Shown here piece by piece: positions 1 through 9,291 of a DNA stretch of 64,000 nucleotides (the stretch's first letter is position 1; every line of letters starts with the position of its first letter). This stretch comes from Bacillota bacterium (lineage in GTDB: Bacteria; Bacillota; Clostridia; Lachnospirales; Lachnospiraceae), in NCBI GenBank assembly GCA_023415635.1, contig JAEZJV010000068.1, positions 1 through 64,000 of the forward strand. Direction: 5' to 3'. The position numbers and the translations under genes are program-made. The notes beneath the pieces were generated by a model, which ran no database searches, was not told where the DNA came from, and saw only the letters and a list, made by a program, of their open reading frames with translations.

Positions 1-9
1 ATTTGACAT
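1..9 (-). CDS. Start of a gene running off the left edge (partial)
   Basis: Only the first codons, reading Met-Ser-Asn, are inside the window. They are called as a gene because a purine-rich ribosome-binding region (GGAGGGAGGTTAGG, about 19-32) and a near-consensus promoter (89-117) on the same strand lie just upstream. In related bacteria a small UPF0297/IreB-type gene often follows alaS, but three residues cannot test that. Confidence 0.45.
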
Positions 10-88
10 ATTCTCACACCTAACCTCCCTCCAGTTGTATATTGTGCGTAGACAACTGTTTGGGTATTTTTTGAATAGCACTACAATG

Positions 89-117
89 ATTATATTATTG
101 AGGTAGCTATTTGTCAA
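89..117 (-). promoter_or_regulatory. Near-consensus sigma-A promoter for the left-edge gene
   Basis: On the minus strand TTGACA (112-117) and TATAAT (89-94) are separated by exactly 17 bases. It points out of the window, so the gene after alaS has its own start and need not depend on readthrough. Confidence 0.75.
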
Positions 118-161
118 TCATATTTTATAGATAACTTATATCTGTGATAGATTGATCTATG

Positions 162-2804
162 CTATGCTAACTGTCTACCCAGGAAATCCTTTGCCTTATC
201 GATTGCGTTATCGATACCGGCAGCGTTCTTTCCACCTGCCTGCGCCATATTCGGTCTGCCGCCTCCGCCGCCTCCGACTAATGCTGCCAGCTCTTTGATC
301 AGGTTACCCGCATGTGCACCCTTACTCATCGCACCCTCCGTAGCCATAACAAGGAGATTCACTTTATCCGGAGCTATTGCTGAGACAAGTACGATTACGC
401 CGTCACCCAGCTTTTCTTTTAACTGATCACCAAGATTACGCAGCTCATTCATATCCACATCCGCAAGCTTAACCGCCAGAAGCTTTACACCCTTCACATC
501 AGTCACCTGATTCATGACATCTCCCAACGAATTGTTAGCTAGCTTGCTCTTCAGCTTTTCGTTCTCTGATTTCAGCGCCTTGATCTCCTCAAGATAAGCC
601 TCTATTTTACCTGTTAGCTGTGCAGGCTCGGACTTTGCAGCTTTTGCAGCTGCAACCAGCTCATGCTCCAGCTCTTTATAGTATGCAAATACACCGTTAC
701 CGGTCAGAGCTTCAATTCTTCTGACACCGGCAGCGATACCTGTTTCGGTCAAAATCTTAAATACGGTGATCATACCTGTATTATTTACGTGCGTACCGCC
801 GCATAGCTCCTTACTGTAGTCGCCCATGGATACGACACGGACATTATTCGTATATTTTTCACCGAATAAAGCCATTGCACCGGACTTCTTTGCCTCCTCT
901 ATATTCATTACCTTAGTGGACACGGGTAATCCGTTCATAATCTGTTCATTTACCAAAGCCTCTACCTTACATATCTCCTCTGCTGTAAGTGCAGAGAAAT
1001 GAGTAAAGTCAAAACGAAGCCGTTCTTCATTTACTAAGGAACCTGCTTGCTCCACATGTGTCCCCAATACTAAGCGGAGCGCTTTCTGAAGCAGATGAGT
1101 TGCACTGTGGTTCTTGGCTGTCGCAGACCTCTGCGCTGCATTTACCTCCAGACTGACTTTATCACCCTGTTTAAGGATTCCCTTGGTTACAGAGCCGACA
1201 TGGCCAATCTTTCCACCCGGCAGCTTAATGGTATCCTCTACTTCGAATTCTGCCTGTCCGTTCGTAATAATACCGGAATCAGCAGCCTGCCCACCGCTGG
1301 TGGCATAGAAAGGAGTCTCCTTCACTATGATGGTCCCCTTCTGCCCGGCAATCAGCTCGTCAGTCAATTCGGTTTCTGTTGTCAATACGGAAATCTCGGA
1401 AATATGGGTAAGCATCTCATAGCCCACAAATATGGATGTAAGGTCGGCATCGATCTGCTGATATACGGTCTCCTCCGCACCCATATAATTGGTGGTTCCG
1501 CGTGCACTTCTTGCAGTTTCTCGCTGAACCTCCATTGCTGCCTTAAAGCCCTTCTCATCTACCTCAAAGCCTTTTTCCTCTAGGATTTCCTTCGTAAGAT
1601 CGATCGGAAAGCCATAGGTATCATAAAGCTTGAATACATCCTCTCCCGTAAGAATCTTCTTACTATTCTTCTCCAGTTCTTTCTCCATATCAGCCAGAAT
1701 GGTCAGTCCCTGATCAATGGTCTTATTGAACTTTTCTTCCTCAATGGTAAGCAGCTTTAAGATGTACTCTCTCTTTTCCTCCAGCTCCGGATAACCGTCT
1801 TTGGATTCTGCAATGACTACCTTGGAAAGCTCAGCTAAAAAGGTACCCTGAATACCCAGTAGTCTTCCGTGTCTTGCCGCACGCCGGAGCAATCTTCGGA
1901 ATACATAGCCTCTTCCTTCATTGGACGGAATAATCCCGTCGGAAGCCATAAAGGTAACCGATTTGATATGATCGGTAATCAGACGGATGGATATATCCTT
2001 CTTCGCATCTGTCTGATAGGTAACCTTTGCAATCTGACATACCTTATCACGGATTGTTTTATTCGTATCGATATCAAAGATGGAGCTGACATCCTGAACT
2101 ACGGTTGCAAGTCTCTCCAGACCCATGCCGGTATCGATGTTCTTATTCTCCAGCTCTGTATAATTTCCATTGCCGTCACCGTTAAACTGGGTAAATACAT
2201 TATTCCATACCTCAATATAACGATCGCAGTCACAGCCTACAGTACAACCTTCCTTACCGCAGCCATATTTCTCACCACGGTCGTAATAAATCTCAGAACA
2301 GGGTCCGCAGGGACCTGCACCGTGCTCCCAAAAGTTATCAGCCTTACCGAAACGAAAAATTCTTTCAGCAGGAATCCCAATCTCTTTATTCCAGATCTCA
2401 AAGGCTTCTTCATCGTTCTCGAAGATGGACGGATAGAGACGATTGGGATCAAGTCCTACCACTTTCGTCATGAACTCCCAGGACCAGGAAATTGCCTCGT
2501 GCTTGAAGTAATCTCCAAAGGAGAAGTTACCAAGCATTTCAAAGAAGGTACCATGTCTTGCTGTCTTTCCAACGTTCTCGATATCCCCCGTGCGGATACA
2601 TTTCTGACAGGTTGCAACGCGCTTTCTCGGTGGTATCTCCTGTCCGGTAAAGTACGGCTTCAAAGGTGCCATACCGGAGTTAATCAATAATAAACTGTTA
2701 TCATTATGAGGAATCAAAGGAAAGCTTTTCAGGACAAGATGACCCTTGCTTTCAAAAAATTCCAAGAACATTCTTCTCAAATCATTTACACCATATGTTT
2801 GCAC
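162..2804 (-). CDS. alaS: Alanyl-tRNA synthetase
   Basis: Charges tRNA-Ala with alanine in the cytoplasm. The 880 residues match the full length of the family: an N-terminal class II catalytic core, an editing domain with the zinc motif HSATHLL and the paired CGGTH motif, and a C-terminal DHHA1 domain ending in a glycine run before RPNMAQAGGK. The start is a GTG at 2804, eight bases after AGGAGG. It lies 76 bases downstream of hisIE on the same strand with no clear terminator between them, so it may be partly read from the his promoter. No T-box-like structure was recognised in the short gap. Confidence 0.97.
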   Translation of the reverse strand: MQTYGVNDLRRMFLEFFESKGHLVLKSFPLIPHNDNSLLLINSGMAPLKPYFTGQEIPPRKRVATCQKCIRTGDIENVGKTARHGTFFEMLGNFSFGDYFKHEAISWSWEFMTKVVGLDPNRLYPSIFENDEEAFEIWNKEIGIPAERIFRFGKADNFWEHGAGPCGPCSEIYYDRGEKYGCGKEGCTVGCDCDRYIEVWNNVFTQFNGDGNGNYTELENKNIDTGMGLERLATVVQDVSSIFDIDTNKTIRDKVCQIAKVTYQTDAKKDISIRLITDHIKSVTFMASDGIIPSNEGRGYVFRRLLRRAARHGRLLGIQGTFLAELSKVVIAESKDGYPELEEKREYILKLLTIEEEKFNKTIDQGLTILADMEKELEKNSKKILTGEDVFKLYDTYGFPIDLTKEILEEKGFEVDEKGFKAAMEVQRETARSARGTTNYMGAEETVYQQIDADLTSIFVGYEMLTHISEISVLTTETELTDELIAGQKGTIIVKETPFYATSGGQAADSGIITNGQAEFEVEDTIKLPGGKIGHVGSVTKGILKQGDKVSLEVNAAQRSATAKNHSATHLLQKALRLVLGTHVEQAGSLVNEERLRFDFTHFSALTAEEICKVEALVNEQIMNGLPVSTKVMNIEEAKKSGAMALFGEKYTNNVRVVSMGDYSKELCGGTHVNNTGMITVFKILTETGIAAGVRRIEALTGNGVFAYYKELEHELVAAAKAAKSEPAQLTGKIEAYLEEIKALKSENEKLKSKLANNSLGDVMNQVTDVKGVKLLAVKLADVDMNELRNLGDQLKEKLGDGVIVLVSAIAPDKVNLLVMATEGAMSKGAHAGNLIKELAALVGGGGGGRPNMAQAGGKNAAGIDNAIDKAKDFLGRQLA

Positions 2805-2880
2805 GTATATTGCCTCCTAATATCCTATTTTTCATGGCTTTTCGGGTTGCGTGCAGCAGCTCCCATAAAAGCATATCTCC

Positions 2881-4146
2881 TTATTTTCTATGAGCCAGTT
2901 CTGTGGTGATATCCTCCCAGCTTAGGCCGCATTCCGCCATCAATACCATCAAATGATAGAGATAATCAGCAATCTCATAGCGAAGCTCCTCAGCTCCGGG
3001 ATTCTTGGCGGCAATTATGATCTCAGTGGCTTCCTCACCGCATTTTTTTAAGATTTTATCTAATCCTTTATCGAAAAGATAATTGGTGTAAGAGCCTTCC
3101 TTGGGATTTCTTCTCCGATCAAGAATAACCTCATATACATCCTTGAATATATGGAAGGGATCAATGTTCTTATATTCCTTTTTCACCAACTCATTAAAAA
3201 AGCAGCTCTTACTGCCGGTATGGCAGGCTGGCCCAATCTGAAGCACCTTAGCGAGGATGGTATCCTTGTCACAATCCAGCGTAAGCTCCTTTACATACTG
3301 GAAATGTCCCGAGGTCTCACCTTTCATCCAAAGGCACTGACGACTTCTTGAATAATATGTCATTCTTCCGGTCACAACAGTTTTATTATATGCTTCCTCG
3401 TTCATATACGCAAGCATTAAAACTTCATTTGAGCGATAATCCTGTACAACTACAGGTATTAATCCATTCTCTCCCAGCTTAAAGGCATTAAATTCAAGCT
3501 TGCTTTCAAAGGAATTCACTGAAATTCCTTCCGCCATCACAGCATACTTTGCCTTCATGATATCCTTATTCTCAAAAAAATCAGTGGATACACCAACCAC
3601 ATTATTCATACTAAGCAGACTGCTGATATCATTCCGTATCAGACTGTCACGGATGATTACCGGAACCGGTGACTGTTCAATTCTGTTCCTGGTATTTTCC
3701 GATAAGGTGACATGCTTCAGTAATACCTTACCAGTCTTATTCTCCTCCAAAATATGATATAAATCCTCCTTTGTATCCATATACTCCTGCATATCCAGTT
3801 CTAGGATGATTTTATCATTACCGAAACGTTCCGTGGCTTCCTTGAGCAGTGATTTATTACTCAGCAGGCTATATTTGACAATCACCGAAGCAGCTCCGGT
3901 ATATATTGCTTTCTTAATATCCTCCAGCCGTTCTGCATAACAGCCGATCAGGATCGGAATATCGGTTTCTTTTATTATTTCTTTCACTAAGGTAAGGAAC
4001 TCTTCTCTGGATTTTTCATCCTTGGAATAGTTATAAACGAACAGTTCATCAGCTCCCCCATAGGAATAATCCTTAGCCAGAGCAATCACCCTGACGGTAA
4101 TTTCATTTTCGGCATTGATATAGGGAATGATTTTCTTGTAAGACAT
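2881..4146 (-). CDS. hisIE: HisIE (phosphoribosyl-AMP cyclohydrolase / phosphoribosyl-ATP pyrophosphatase) with an N-terminal HisF-like domain
   Basis: Carries out the second and third steps of histidine synthesis. From the start ATG at 4146 (GGAGG upstream) the protein has 421 residues. Residues about 220-318 are the HisI cyclohydrolase with its Cys/His zinc residues (GPACHTGSKSC); residues about 335-415 are the HisE pyrophosphatase (CGEEATE, then EIADYLYHL). The first about 208 residues look like a decayed HisA/HisF barrel: KKIIPYINA aligns with HisF KRIIPCLDV, and GADELFVYNY and ERFGNDKIILELDM follow in the right order. The HisF catalytic Asp11 is Asn here and the VGGG phosphate-binding glycines are lost, so the domain is unlikely to be a cyclase. 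Last his gene of the operon. Confidence 0.93.
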   Translation of the reverse strand: MSYKKIIPYINAENEITVRVIALAKDYSYGGADELFVYNYSKDEKSREEFLTLVKEIIKETDIPILIGCYAERLEDIKKAIYTGAASVIVKYSLLSNKSLLKEATERFGNDKIILELDMQEYMDTKEDLYHILEENKTGKVLLKHVTLSENTRNRIEQSPVPVIIRDSLIRNDISSLLSMNNVVGVSTDFFENKDIMKAKYAVMAEGISVNSFESKLEFNAFKLGENGLIPVVVQDYRSNEVLMLAYMNEEAYNKTVVTGRMTYYSRSRQCLWMKGETSGHFQYVKELTLDCDKDTILAKVLQIGPACHTGSKSCFFNELVKKEYKNIDPFHIFKDVYEVILDRRRNPKEGSYTNYLFDKGLDKILKKCGEEATEIIIAAKNPGAEELRYEIADYLYHLMVLMAECGLSWEDITTELAHRK

Positions 4147-4216
4147 GATGGTTACCTCCTGAGAATAATTCCTTTTTTGATAGAGATGCATTTACAGACA
4201 TTTATTTATAGTATAG

Positions 4217-4981
4217 TCATTCATTTATAGCCATACTATGAGTGCTTTGTGATACCCTGTCATCCTCTTCATACATACGGACAGCAGTTTTTAGATCTAT
4301 CCTGTTTTCATATAAAGCTTTTCCAACTATTGCCCCATATACATTGATTTCCTTTAACAATTCCAGATCCTTTAGGGAGGAAACACCGCCTGAAGCTATA
4401 ATATCAAGTCCTGTGATATCTACCAGCTCCTTAGTATGGGGTATATTAGGCCCCTGCAGCATGCCATCCTTGGAAATATCAGTGTACACAATGGTCTTTA
4501 CACCATATTCCTTCATCTCCAAAGCAAGCGTAACCGCGTGATAATTGCTGACCTTCTCCCAGCCTTCTATCGCAACCATTCCGTCCTTGGCATCAATTCC
4601 GATTACGATATGCTCAGAACCGAACAACGCGATGGCTTCCTTGATAAAACCAGGATCCTTGACTGCTTTTGTGCCAATAATAACACGTGCTACTCCAAGG
4701 GAAAGCTTGTTCTCAATATCCTTAATGGAACGAATTCCACCTCCGACCTGTATCGGAATATTCACCTCCGATACGATATTTTTAATGACCTCATCATTGA
4801 CTGAATGCCCCACAAGAGCCCCGTCCAGATCTACAATATGGATAAAGGAAGCCCCGCAAGCTTCCCATTGTTGTGCTATGTTTAGAGGGATATCCGAATA
4901 TACCAGCACATCCTGAAAGCTCCCCTGTCTAAGTCTTACGCATTGCCCATTTTTTATATCGATTGCCGGAAACAATTTCAT
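4217..4981 (-). CDS. hisA: HisA, ProFAR isomerase
   Basis: Isomerises ProFAR to PRFAR, the fourth step of histidine synthesis. The start is the ATG at 4981, giving MKLFPAIDIKNG, the usual N-terminus with the catalytic Asp; an open frame further upstream is not used. The 254-residue TIM barrel keeps both phosphate-binding glycine motifs (QVGGGIRS, and ASGGVSS near the C-terminus) and the second catalytic Asp in TDISKDGM. It sits between hisB and hisIE. The next enzymes, HisH and HisF, are not beside it, although they commonly flank hisA in other clostridia. Confidence 0.96.
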   Translation of the reverse strand: MKLFPAIDIKNGQCVRLRQGSFQDVLVYSDIPLNIAQQWEACGASFIHIVDLDGALVGHSVNDEVIKNIVSEVNIPIQVGGGIRSIKDIENKLSLGVARVIIGTKAVKDPGFIKEAIALFGSEHIVIGIDAKDGMVAIEGWEKVSNYHAVTLALEMKEYGVKTIVYTDISKDGMLQGPNIPHTKELVDITGLDIIASGGVSSLKDLELLKEINVYGAIVGKALYENRIDLKTAVRMYEEDDRVSQSTHSMAINE

Positions 4982-5015
4982 CGCTTTATACCTTTGCCTT
5001 TCAGTTGTATAATAA

Positions 5016-5609
5016 TCAGTCAATGGAACCCTTCGTGGATAATACGCCCTGAATACGCTCGTCAATGGTACAGGCCTCGTCCAAGGCTTTTGAAAAGGCT
5101 TTGAATGCAGCCTCGATGATATGATGATTATTCTCTCCGTTCAGTTTTTTGATATGTAAATTCATACCCGCACTGTAAGAAATCGCATAAAAGAATTCCC
5201 GGATAAGCTCTGTCTCCAGATACCCTACCCTATCAATCGTTAAGTCAAGGTCAAAGGCAAGATAAGGACGACCGGATAAATCGATGGCACAAAGGATCAG
5301 TGTCTCATCCATAGGTAGTATAAAGGAACCGTAACGCTTGATTCCCTGCTTATCACCAAGAGCACTCTTAATCGCTTGCCCAAGAACAATTCCTGTATCC
5401 TCAACCGTATGATGGGAATCTACATATAAATCCCCTTTTACCGATAGCTTCATATCAAAAAAACCGTGCCGCACAAAGCTCTCCAGCATGTGATTAAAGA
5501 AGCCTATCCCTGTCTCAATCTGAGCCTTTCCTGTACCGTCTATCACAAATTCCATATTGATATCTGTTTCCTTTGTCTTACGATTAATTACAGCGTCTCT
5601 GGTGCTCAT
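5016..5609 (-). CDS. hisB: Imidazoleglycerol-phosphate dehydratase
   Basis: Dehydrates imidazole glycerol phosphate in the sixth step of histidine synthesis. At 197 residues it is the single-domain form without a fused phosphatase. The metal-binding histidine motifs are present: DSHHTVEDTG and, near the C-terminus, ENNHHIIEAAFKA. Of two nearby ATGs the second (5609) is preferred because AAAGG lies eight bases before it, while the first directly abuts that sequence. The next gene, hisA, starts 34 bases downstream. Confidence 0.95.
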   Translation of the reverse strand: MSTRDAVINRKTKETDINMEFVIDGTGKAQIETGIGFFNHMLESFVRHGFFDMKLSVKGDLYVDSHHTVEDTGIVLGQAIKSALGDKQGIKRYGSFILPMDETLILCAIDLSGRPYLAFDLDLTIDRVGYLETELIREFFYAISYSAGMNLHIKKLNGENNHHIIEAAFKAFSKALDEACTIDERIQGVLSTKGSID

Positions 5610-5703
5610 TCGTTTCATCCTTTCGTGTAAGGTCAGATCTCACCGGCGGAACTGTCCCCCGCTGATGATTTTATTATACAATAAGTGAAATAAATGTCAA
5701 ATC

Positions 5704-6993
5704 CTATTCAAATCTCACTGCAATGGAATTGGCATGTGCAGTAAGGCTTTCCGAGTTCGCAAAGGTGACGATATCCTGATAGATTGGTTCCAGGGCTTCT
5801 CTGGAATAAGAGATGATGCTTGACTTTTTAACAAAATCATCCACTCCTAAGGGTGAGAAGAATTTAGCAGTTCCGTTGGTCGGCAGAATATGATTCGGAC
5901 CAGCCATATAATCTCCCAAAGGTTCACTGGAGTATTCTCCGATAAAGATAGCACCAGCATTTTTAATCTTTGTCATTACCATAAAGGCATCCTTCATCAT
6001 GATTTCCAAATGCTCAGAAGCAATCTCGTTCGCTGTCTCCACAGCCTCCTCCAAGGTTTCAGCTACCATAATATATCCGTAATTATCCAGGGATTTTTGT
6101 ATGATTTCCTTACGGGAAAGCTGTTCGACGAATAGATCAACTTCCTTTGATACCTGATCCGCCAAGGTCTTACTGGTGGTGATCAGGATAGCTGAGGCCA
6201 GCTCGTCGTGCTCTGCCTGAGAAAGCAGGTCAGCCGCCACATATCTTGGATTAGCGGTTTCATCGGCAAGTACCAGAATTTCACTGGGTCCGGCAATAGA
6301 ATCAATACTGACATGACCGTAGACAGCTTTCTTGGCGAGTGCCACATAGATATTTCCGGGACCAACGATTTTATCAACCTTTGTAATGCTCTGTGTCCCG
6401 TAAGCCAAAGCAGCGATAGCCTGCGCTCCGCCAACCTTGTAGATTTCAGTTACCCCAGCTTCTTTAGCAGCTACCAGTGTTCCGGGATTAACCTTTCCCT
6501 CCCTGTCACAGGGTGTGGTCATGGCTATTCTCTTCACTCCCGCTACCTTAGCTGGAATAACGTTCATCAAAACAGAGGATGGATATGCTGCTTTTCCTCC
6601 TGGTACATAGACACCAACAGCCTCAATAGGAGTAACCTTCTGACCAAGGATCGTTCCGTTCTCTGTCGTATCAAACCAGCTGTATTGCTTTTGCTTGCTA
6701 TGATAGGCTTCAATATTGGTAATTGCTTTTCGGATAATCTTAACTACCTCAGCATCCACCTTAGTATATGCTTCATCAATTTCTTCTTTCGTAACTCGGA
6801 TGGTTTCCTTGGATAAGTCAGCTTTGTCAAAGCGTCTGGTAAATTCAAACAACGCTTCGTCCTTATTATTTCTGACCTCACTCAGGATATCGGACACTAC
6901 CTTGGCATATTCCTCATATTGATTGGGACTCCTCTTCAGAAGACTCTCTAATATATTCCTTTTAGTCTCACTGTTCAGTTCTATTCTGTTCAT
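5704..6993 (-). CDS. hisD: Histidinol dehydrogenase
   Basis: Oxidises histidinol to histidine with two NAD+, the last step of the pathway. It has 429 residues, the normal length, with the family signatures IVGPGNIYVALAKK, DSIAGPSEILVLAD, the zinc-binding LLSQAEHDE and ASEHLEIMM, and the C-terminal GPNHILPTNGTAKF. The start ATG at 6993 follows GGAAAGG. It lies between hisG and hisB in the operon. Confidence 0.97.
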   Translation of the reverse strand: MNRIELNSETKRNILESLLKRSPNQYEEYAKVVSDILSEVRNNKDEALFEFTRRFDKADLSKETIRVTKEEIDEAYTKVDAEVVKIIRKAITNIEAYHSKQKQYSWFDTTENGTILGQKVTPIEAVGVYVPGGKAAYPSSVLMNVIPAKVAGVKRIAMTTPCDREGKVNPGTLVAAKEAGVTEIYKVGGAQAIAALAYGTQSITKVDKIVGPGNIYVALAKKAVYGHVSIDSIAGPSEILVLADETANPRYVAADLLSQAEHDELASAILITTSKTLADQVSKEVDLFVEQLSRKEIIQKSLDNYGYIMVAETLEEAVETANEIASEHLEIMMKDAFMVMTKIKNAGAIFIGEYSSEPLGDYMAGPNHILPTNGTAKFFSPLGVDDFVKKSSIISYSREALEPIYQDIVTFANSESLTAHANSIAVRFE

Positions 6994-7089
6994 GGGTTAT
7001 TGCCACCTTTCCTATTTATGGTTTATTAAGAATTTCAGTATCAGATTATTTTCAGACCATCTGCTATATTTCCTGTTTTTAATTTTTAT

Positions 7090-7740
7090 TTACACGGATC
7101 TGCTTGCTACAGCTTCCTTCAAGTCTCTGATAATCTTCGTAATTCTCTCATGCTCCATCTTAATACTGACTTCGTTTACGACCATTCTGGCTGAAAGGCT
7201 GCAGATTTCTTCAAGAACCTCAAGACCATTTTCACGGAGTGTTGAACCAGTCTCCACGATATCAACAATTACCTCCGATAAACCAACGATCGGTGCGAGC
7301 TCAATGGAACCGTTAAGCTTGATAATTTCCACCGTCTGATGCTTCTTATTATAAAAATAATCCTTTGCGATATTGGGATACTTCGTAGCTACACGAATCA
7401 GCTCCCCATGCTTTAAAAGCTCCTTTGCCGAGGCCGGACCGGCCACACACATTCTGCATTTCCCAAGCCCTAAATCGACTACCTCATACATCTTCCGGCC
7501 TTCCTCAAGAATGGTATCCTTCCCGACCACCCCGATATCAGCTGCACCATATTCCACATAGGTTGGTACATCATTGGCTTTTGCTAAAAAGAATCTAAGC
7601 TTTAGCTCTTCATTAACAAAAATAAGTTTTCTGGAGCTCTTATCCTTGATTTCTTCGCAGGTAATCCCGATCTTCTCCAGCATCTCCAGTGTATTTAATG
7701 CAAGACGTCCCTTTGCGAGGGCCAGCGTAATATATCTCAT
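7090..7740 (-). CDS. hisG: ATP phosphoribosyltransferase, short form
   Basis: First and committed step of histidine synthesis, joining ATP and PRPP. At 216 residues it is the short HisG, which lacks the C-terminal regulatory domain and in known systems works as a complex with HisZ, encoded just upstream. LALAKGRL at the N-terminus, GAADIGVVGKD and the PRPP-binding region VDIVETGSTLRENGL are recognisable. The second Met (7740) is chosen because GGAGG lies six bases before it and directly touches the first ATG. Confidence 0.95.
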   Translation of the reverse strand: MRYITLALAKGRLALNTLEMLEKIGITCEEIKDKSSRKLIFVNEELKLRFFLAKANDVPTYVEYGAADIGVVGKDTILEEGRKMYEVVDLGLGKCRMCVAGPASAKELLKHGELIRVATKYPNIAKDYFYNKKHQTVEIIKLNGSIELAPIVGLSEVIVDIVETGSTLRENGLEVLEEICSLSARMVVNEVSIKMEHERITKIIRDLKEAVASRSV

Positions 7741-7832
7741 CCCCATCCTCCATTCTTTTATGGAGGATTTTCCTCCTCCATTGGTATCGGTAGTATCTCC
7801 TCTGCTCTTTTTGAGGATATTCCACCTACCCG

Positions 7833-9095
7833 TTACTGTAGAAATTCATGCATCCTTGCAGCCTGTACTGTGCCTGCGGCAATATCCATGACCTTAATTT
7901 CATCGTCATTATCGAGATACAGTATGCCTCCGATATTCATTCGCTTTGCATAGGCAATATAAGCTTCTGGCTGATAAATGTCATTCGACATCTGTAGAAT
8001 ACTGTTAATTCCACCCTCTCTAAAATGCTTAGCCAGTGCAATTGCCTGTCTTCGATAATTCTTCCGGTATAGGATCAAGGTATCCGAAGCCTCCGGCTCC
8101 TCCAGGAGCCTTTGACGGGATAAGGCCAGCATAAGTTGATCAATAACGATGACAAGACCGATTGCCGGACATTCCTTACCAAACTGTACTACAAGGTTAT
8201 CATATCTTCCTCCGGTAGCTACCGCATCTCCGGTACCATAGGTATAGGCTTTAAAAATTATACCAGTATAATAATTATATTGACTCAGCATCCCGAGATC
8301 AAAGGTAATGTATTTCTCATAGCCGTATTCTGCCATAATTTCATATAATTTTTCCAGATGCTCGATCGCTTTTACAGCTCTTGTGTCAGCAGTCAAGCCT
8401 TTTGCATAGCTCAAGGTATCCAGTGAACCGAACAATTCAGGAAGCTTTAAGAAAATCTCCTTTAAATTTCCGCTCATACTCTTTTCCTTGATGATTTCTT
8501 CCACCCCGAACATATTCTTCTTTGCAATCAGAACACGAAGATTTGTTATCTCTTCTTCCTCGGTTATCCCTGCATTTTCGATCAGCGCCCGGAAAAAGTC
8601 TGCATACCCAATCTCTAATTGAAATTCGGTTAATCCAGACTGTAGGAGACATTCGATCGTCAGAGCCAGAAGCTCCGCATCCGCTTCAATACTATCGTCA
8701 TTCATCAGCTCGGCTCCCAGTTGGGTGGCTTCCTTCAGCTTTCCCTGATAGCTGGTATTATTGATGAAGGTATTTCCGATATAGCATAGACGAACAGGAA
8801 GCTCCTCTTCCTTATAATACCTTGCCATGCATCTGGCAACAGAGGGTGTGATATCCGGCCGCAGCACCAACGTATTGCCATCCCTGTCAAAGAACTTATA
8901 CATATCCTTGGATGCTACTGTTCCACGTTCCTGGCTGAATATATCAAAAAATTCGAAGCTTGGAGTCTGGATATCCCGAAAGCCGTAATGCTTTAGCACA
9001 TGATGGAGCTTATTCTGCAGCATTAATTTCGTAGCGCATTCTGTATTGTAGATATCTCTGACTCCCTCAGGTGTATGTAGCAGTTTATCCTTCAT
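7833..9095 (-). CDS. hisZ: ATP phosphoribosyltransferase regulatory subunit
   Basis: A paralogue of histidyl-tRNA synthetase that forms the regulatory subunit of short HisG and senses histidine. It has 420 residues with a class II synthetase core: motif 2 region LVLRPDITPSVARC, then the HisS-like ATGGRYDNLV. A C-terminal segment ends in an anticodon-binding-like fold. Its position as first gene of the his operon, directly before a short hisG, separates it from a true hisS. The promoter and palindrome at 9153-9230 lie upstream. Confidence 0.93.
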   Translation of the reverse strand: MKDKLLHTPEGVRDIYNTECATKLMLQNKLHHVLKHYGFRDIQTPSFEFFDIFSQERGTVASKDMYKFFDRDGNTLVLRPDITPSVARCMARYYKEEELPVRLCYIGNTFINNTSYQGKLKEATQLGAELMNDDSIEADAELLALTIECLLQSGLTEFQLEIGYADFFRALIENAGITEEEEITNLRVLIAKKNMFGVEEIIKEKSMSGNLKEIFLKLPELFGSLDTLSYAKGLTADTRAVKAIEHLEKLYEIMAEYGYEKYITFDLGMLSQYNYYTGIIFKAYTYGTGDAVATGGRYDNLVVQFGKECPAIGLVIVIDQLMLALSRQRLLEEPEASDTLILYRKNYRRQAIALAKHFREGGINSILQMSNDIYQPEAYIAYAKRMNIGGILYLDNDDEIKVMDIAAGTVQAARMHEFLQ

Positions 9096-9152
9096 AATAA
9101 CACCAAGCCTTTCTTTTATTTACATTCATAAAATAATAATCCCGAATATTAC

Positions 9153-9190
9153 TTTAGTATGGTAACGTGATAATTCGCTACCATACTAAA
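9153..9190. promoter_or_regulatory. 38-bp palindrome downstream of the his promoter: candidate operator
   Basis: TTTAGTATGGTA (9153-9164) and its exact reverse complement (9179-9190) flank a 14-base spacer. The element starts about 12 bases after the -10 box, so it covers the expected transcript start and the early leader. That position suits a repressor operator. A 12-bp hairpin in the leader RNA is the alternative, but there is no U-tract after it and no T-box-like features were seen. Confidence 0.6.
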
Positions 9191-9201
9191 TATGTTGTTT
9201 C

Positions 9202-9230
9202 ATTATAATTTAATTTTTTAAGAATGTCAA
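9202..9230 (-). promoter_or_regulatory. his operon promoter
   Basis: Minus-strand TTGACA (9225-9230) and TATAAT (9202-9207) with a 17-base, AT-rich spacer: a full sigma-A consensus. It is placed to read hisZ-G-D-B-A-IE and possibly alaS. A consensus promoter with a palindrome directly after it suggests negative control. Confidence 0.85.
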
Positions 9231-9291
9231 CCAAAATAATCAACCATAGATGAATACCTTCATCTCTTAATTAGTAATATCTGAAGCTTCA

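Noticed and set aside
1095..1583. Long open frame opposite alaS
   Set aside because: No ribosome-binding site; antisense of strongly conserved coding sequence.
1869..2690. 273-codon open frame opposite alaS
   Set aside because: Shadow of the alaS reading frame; no family features.
2805..2880. T-box or riboswitch before alaS
   Set aside because: The gap is only 76 bases and lacks the T-box core or a specifier stem.
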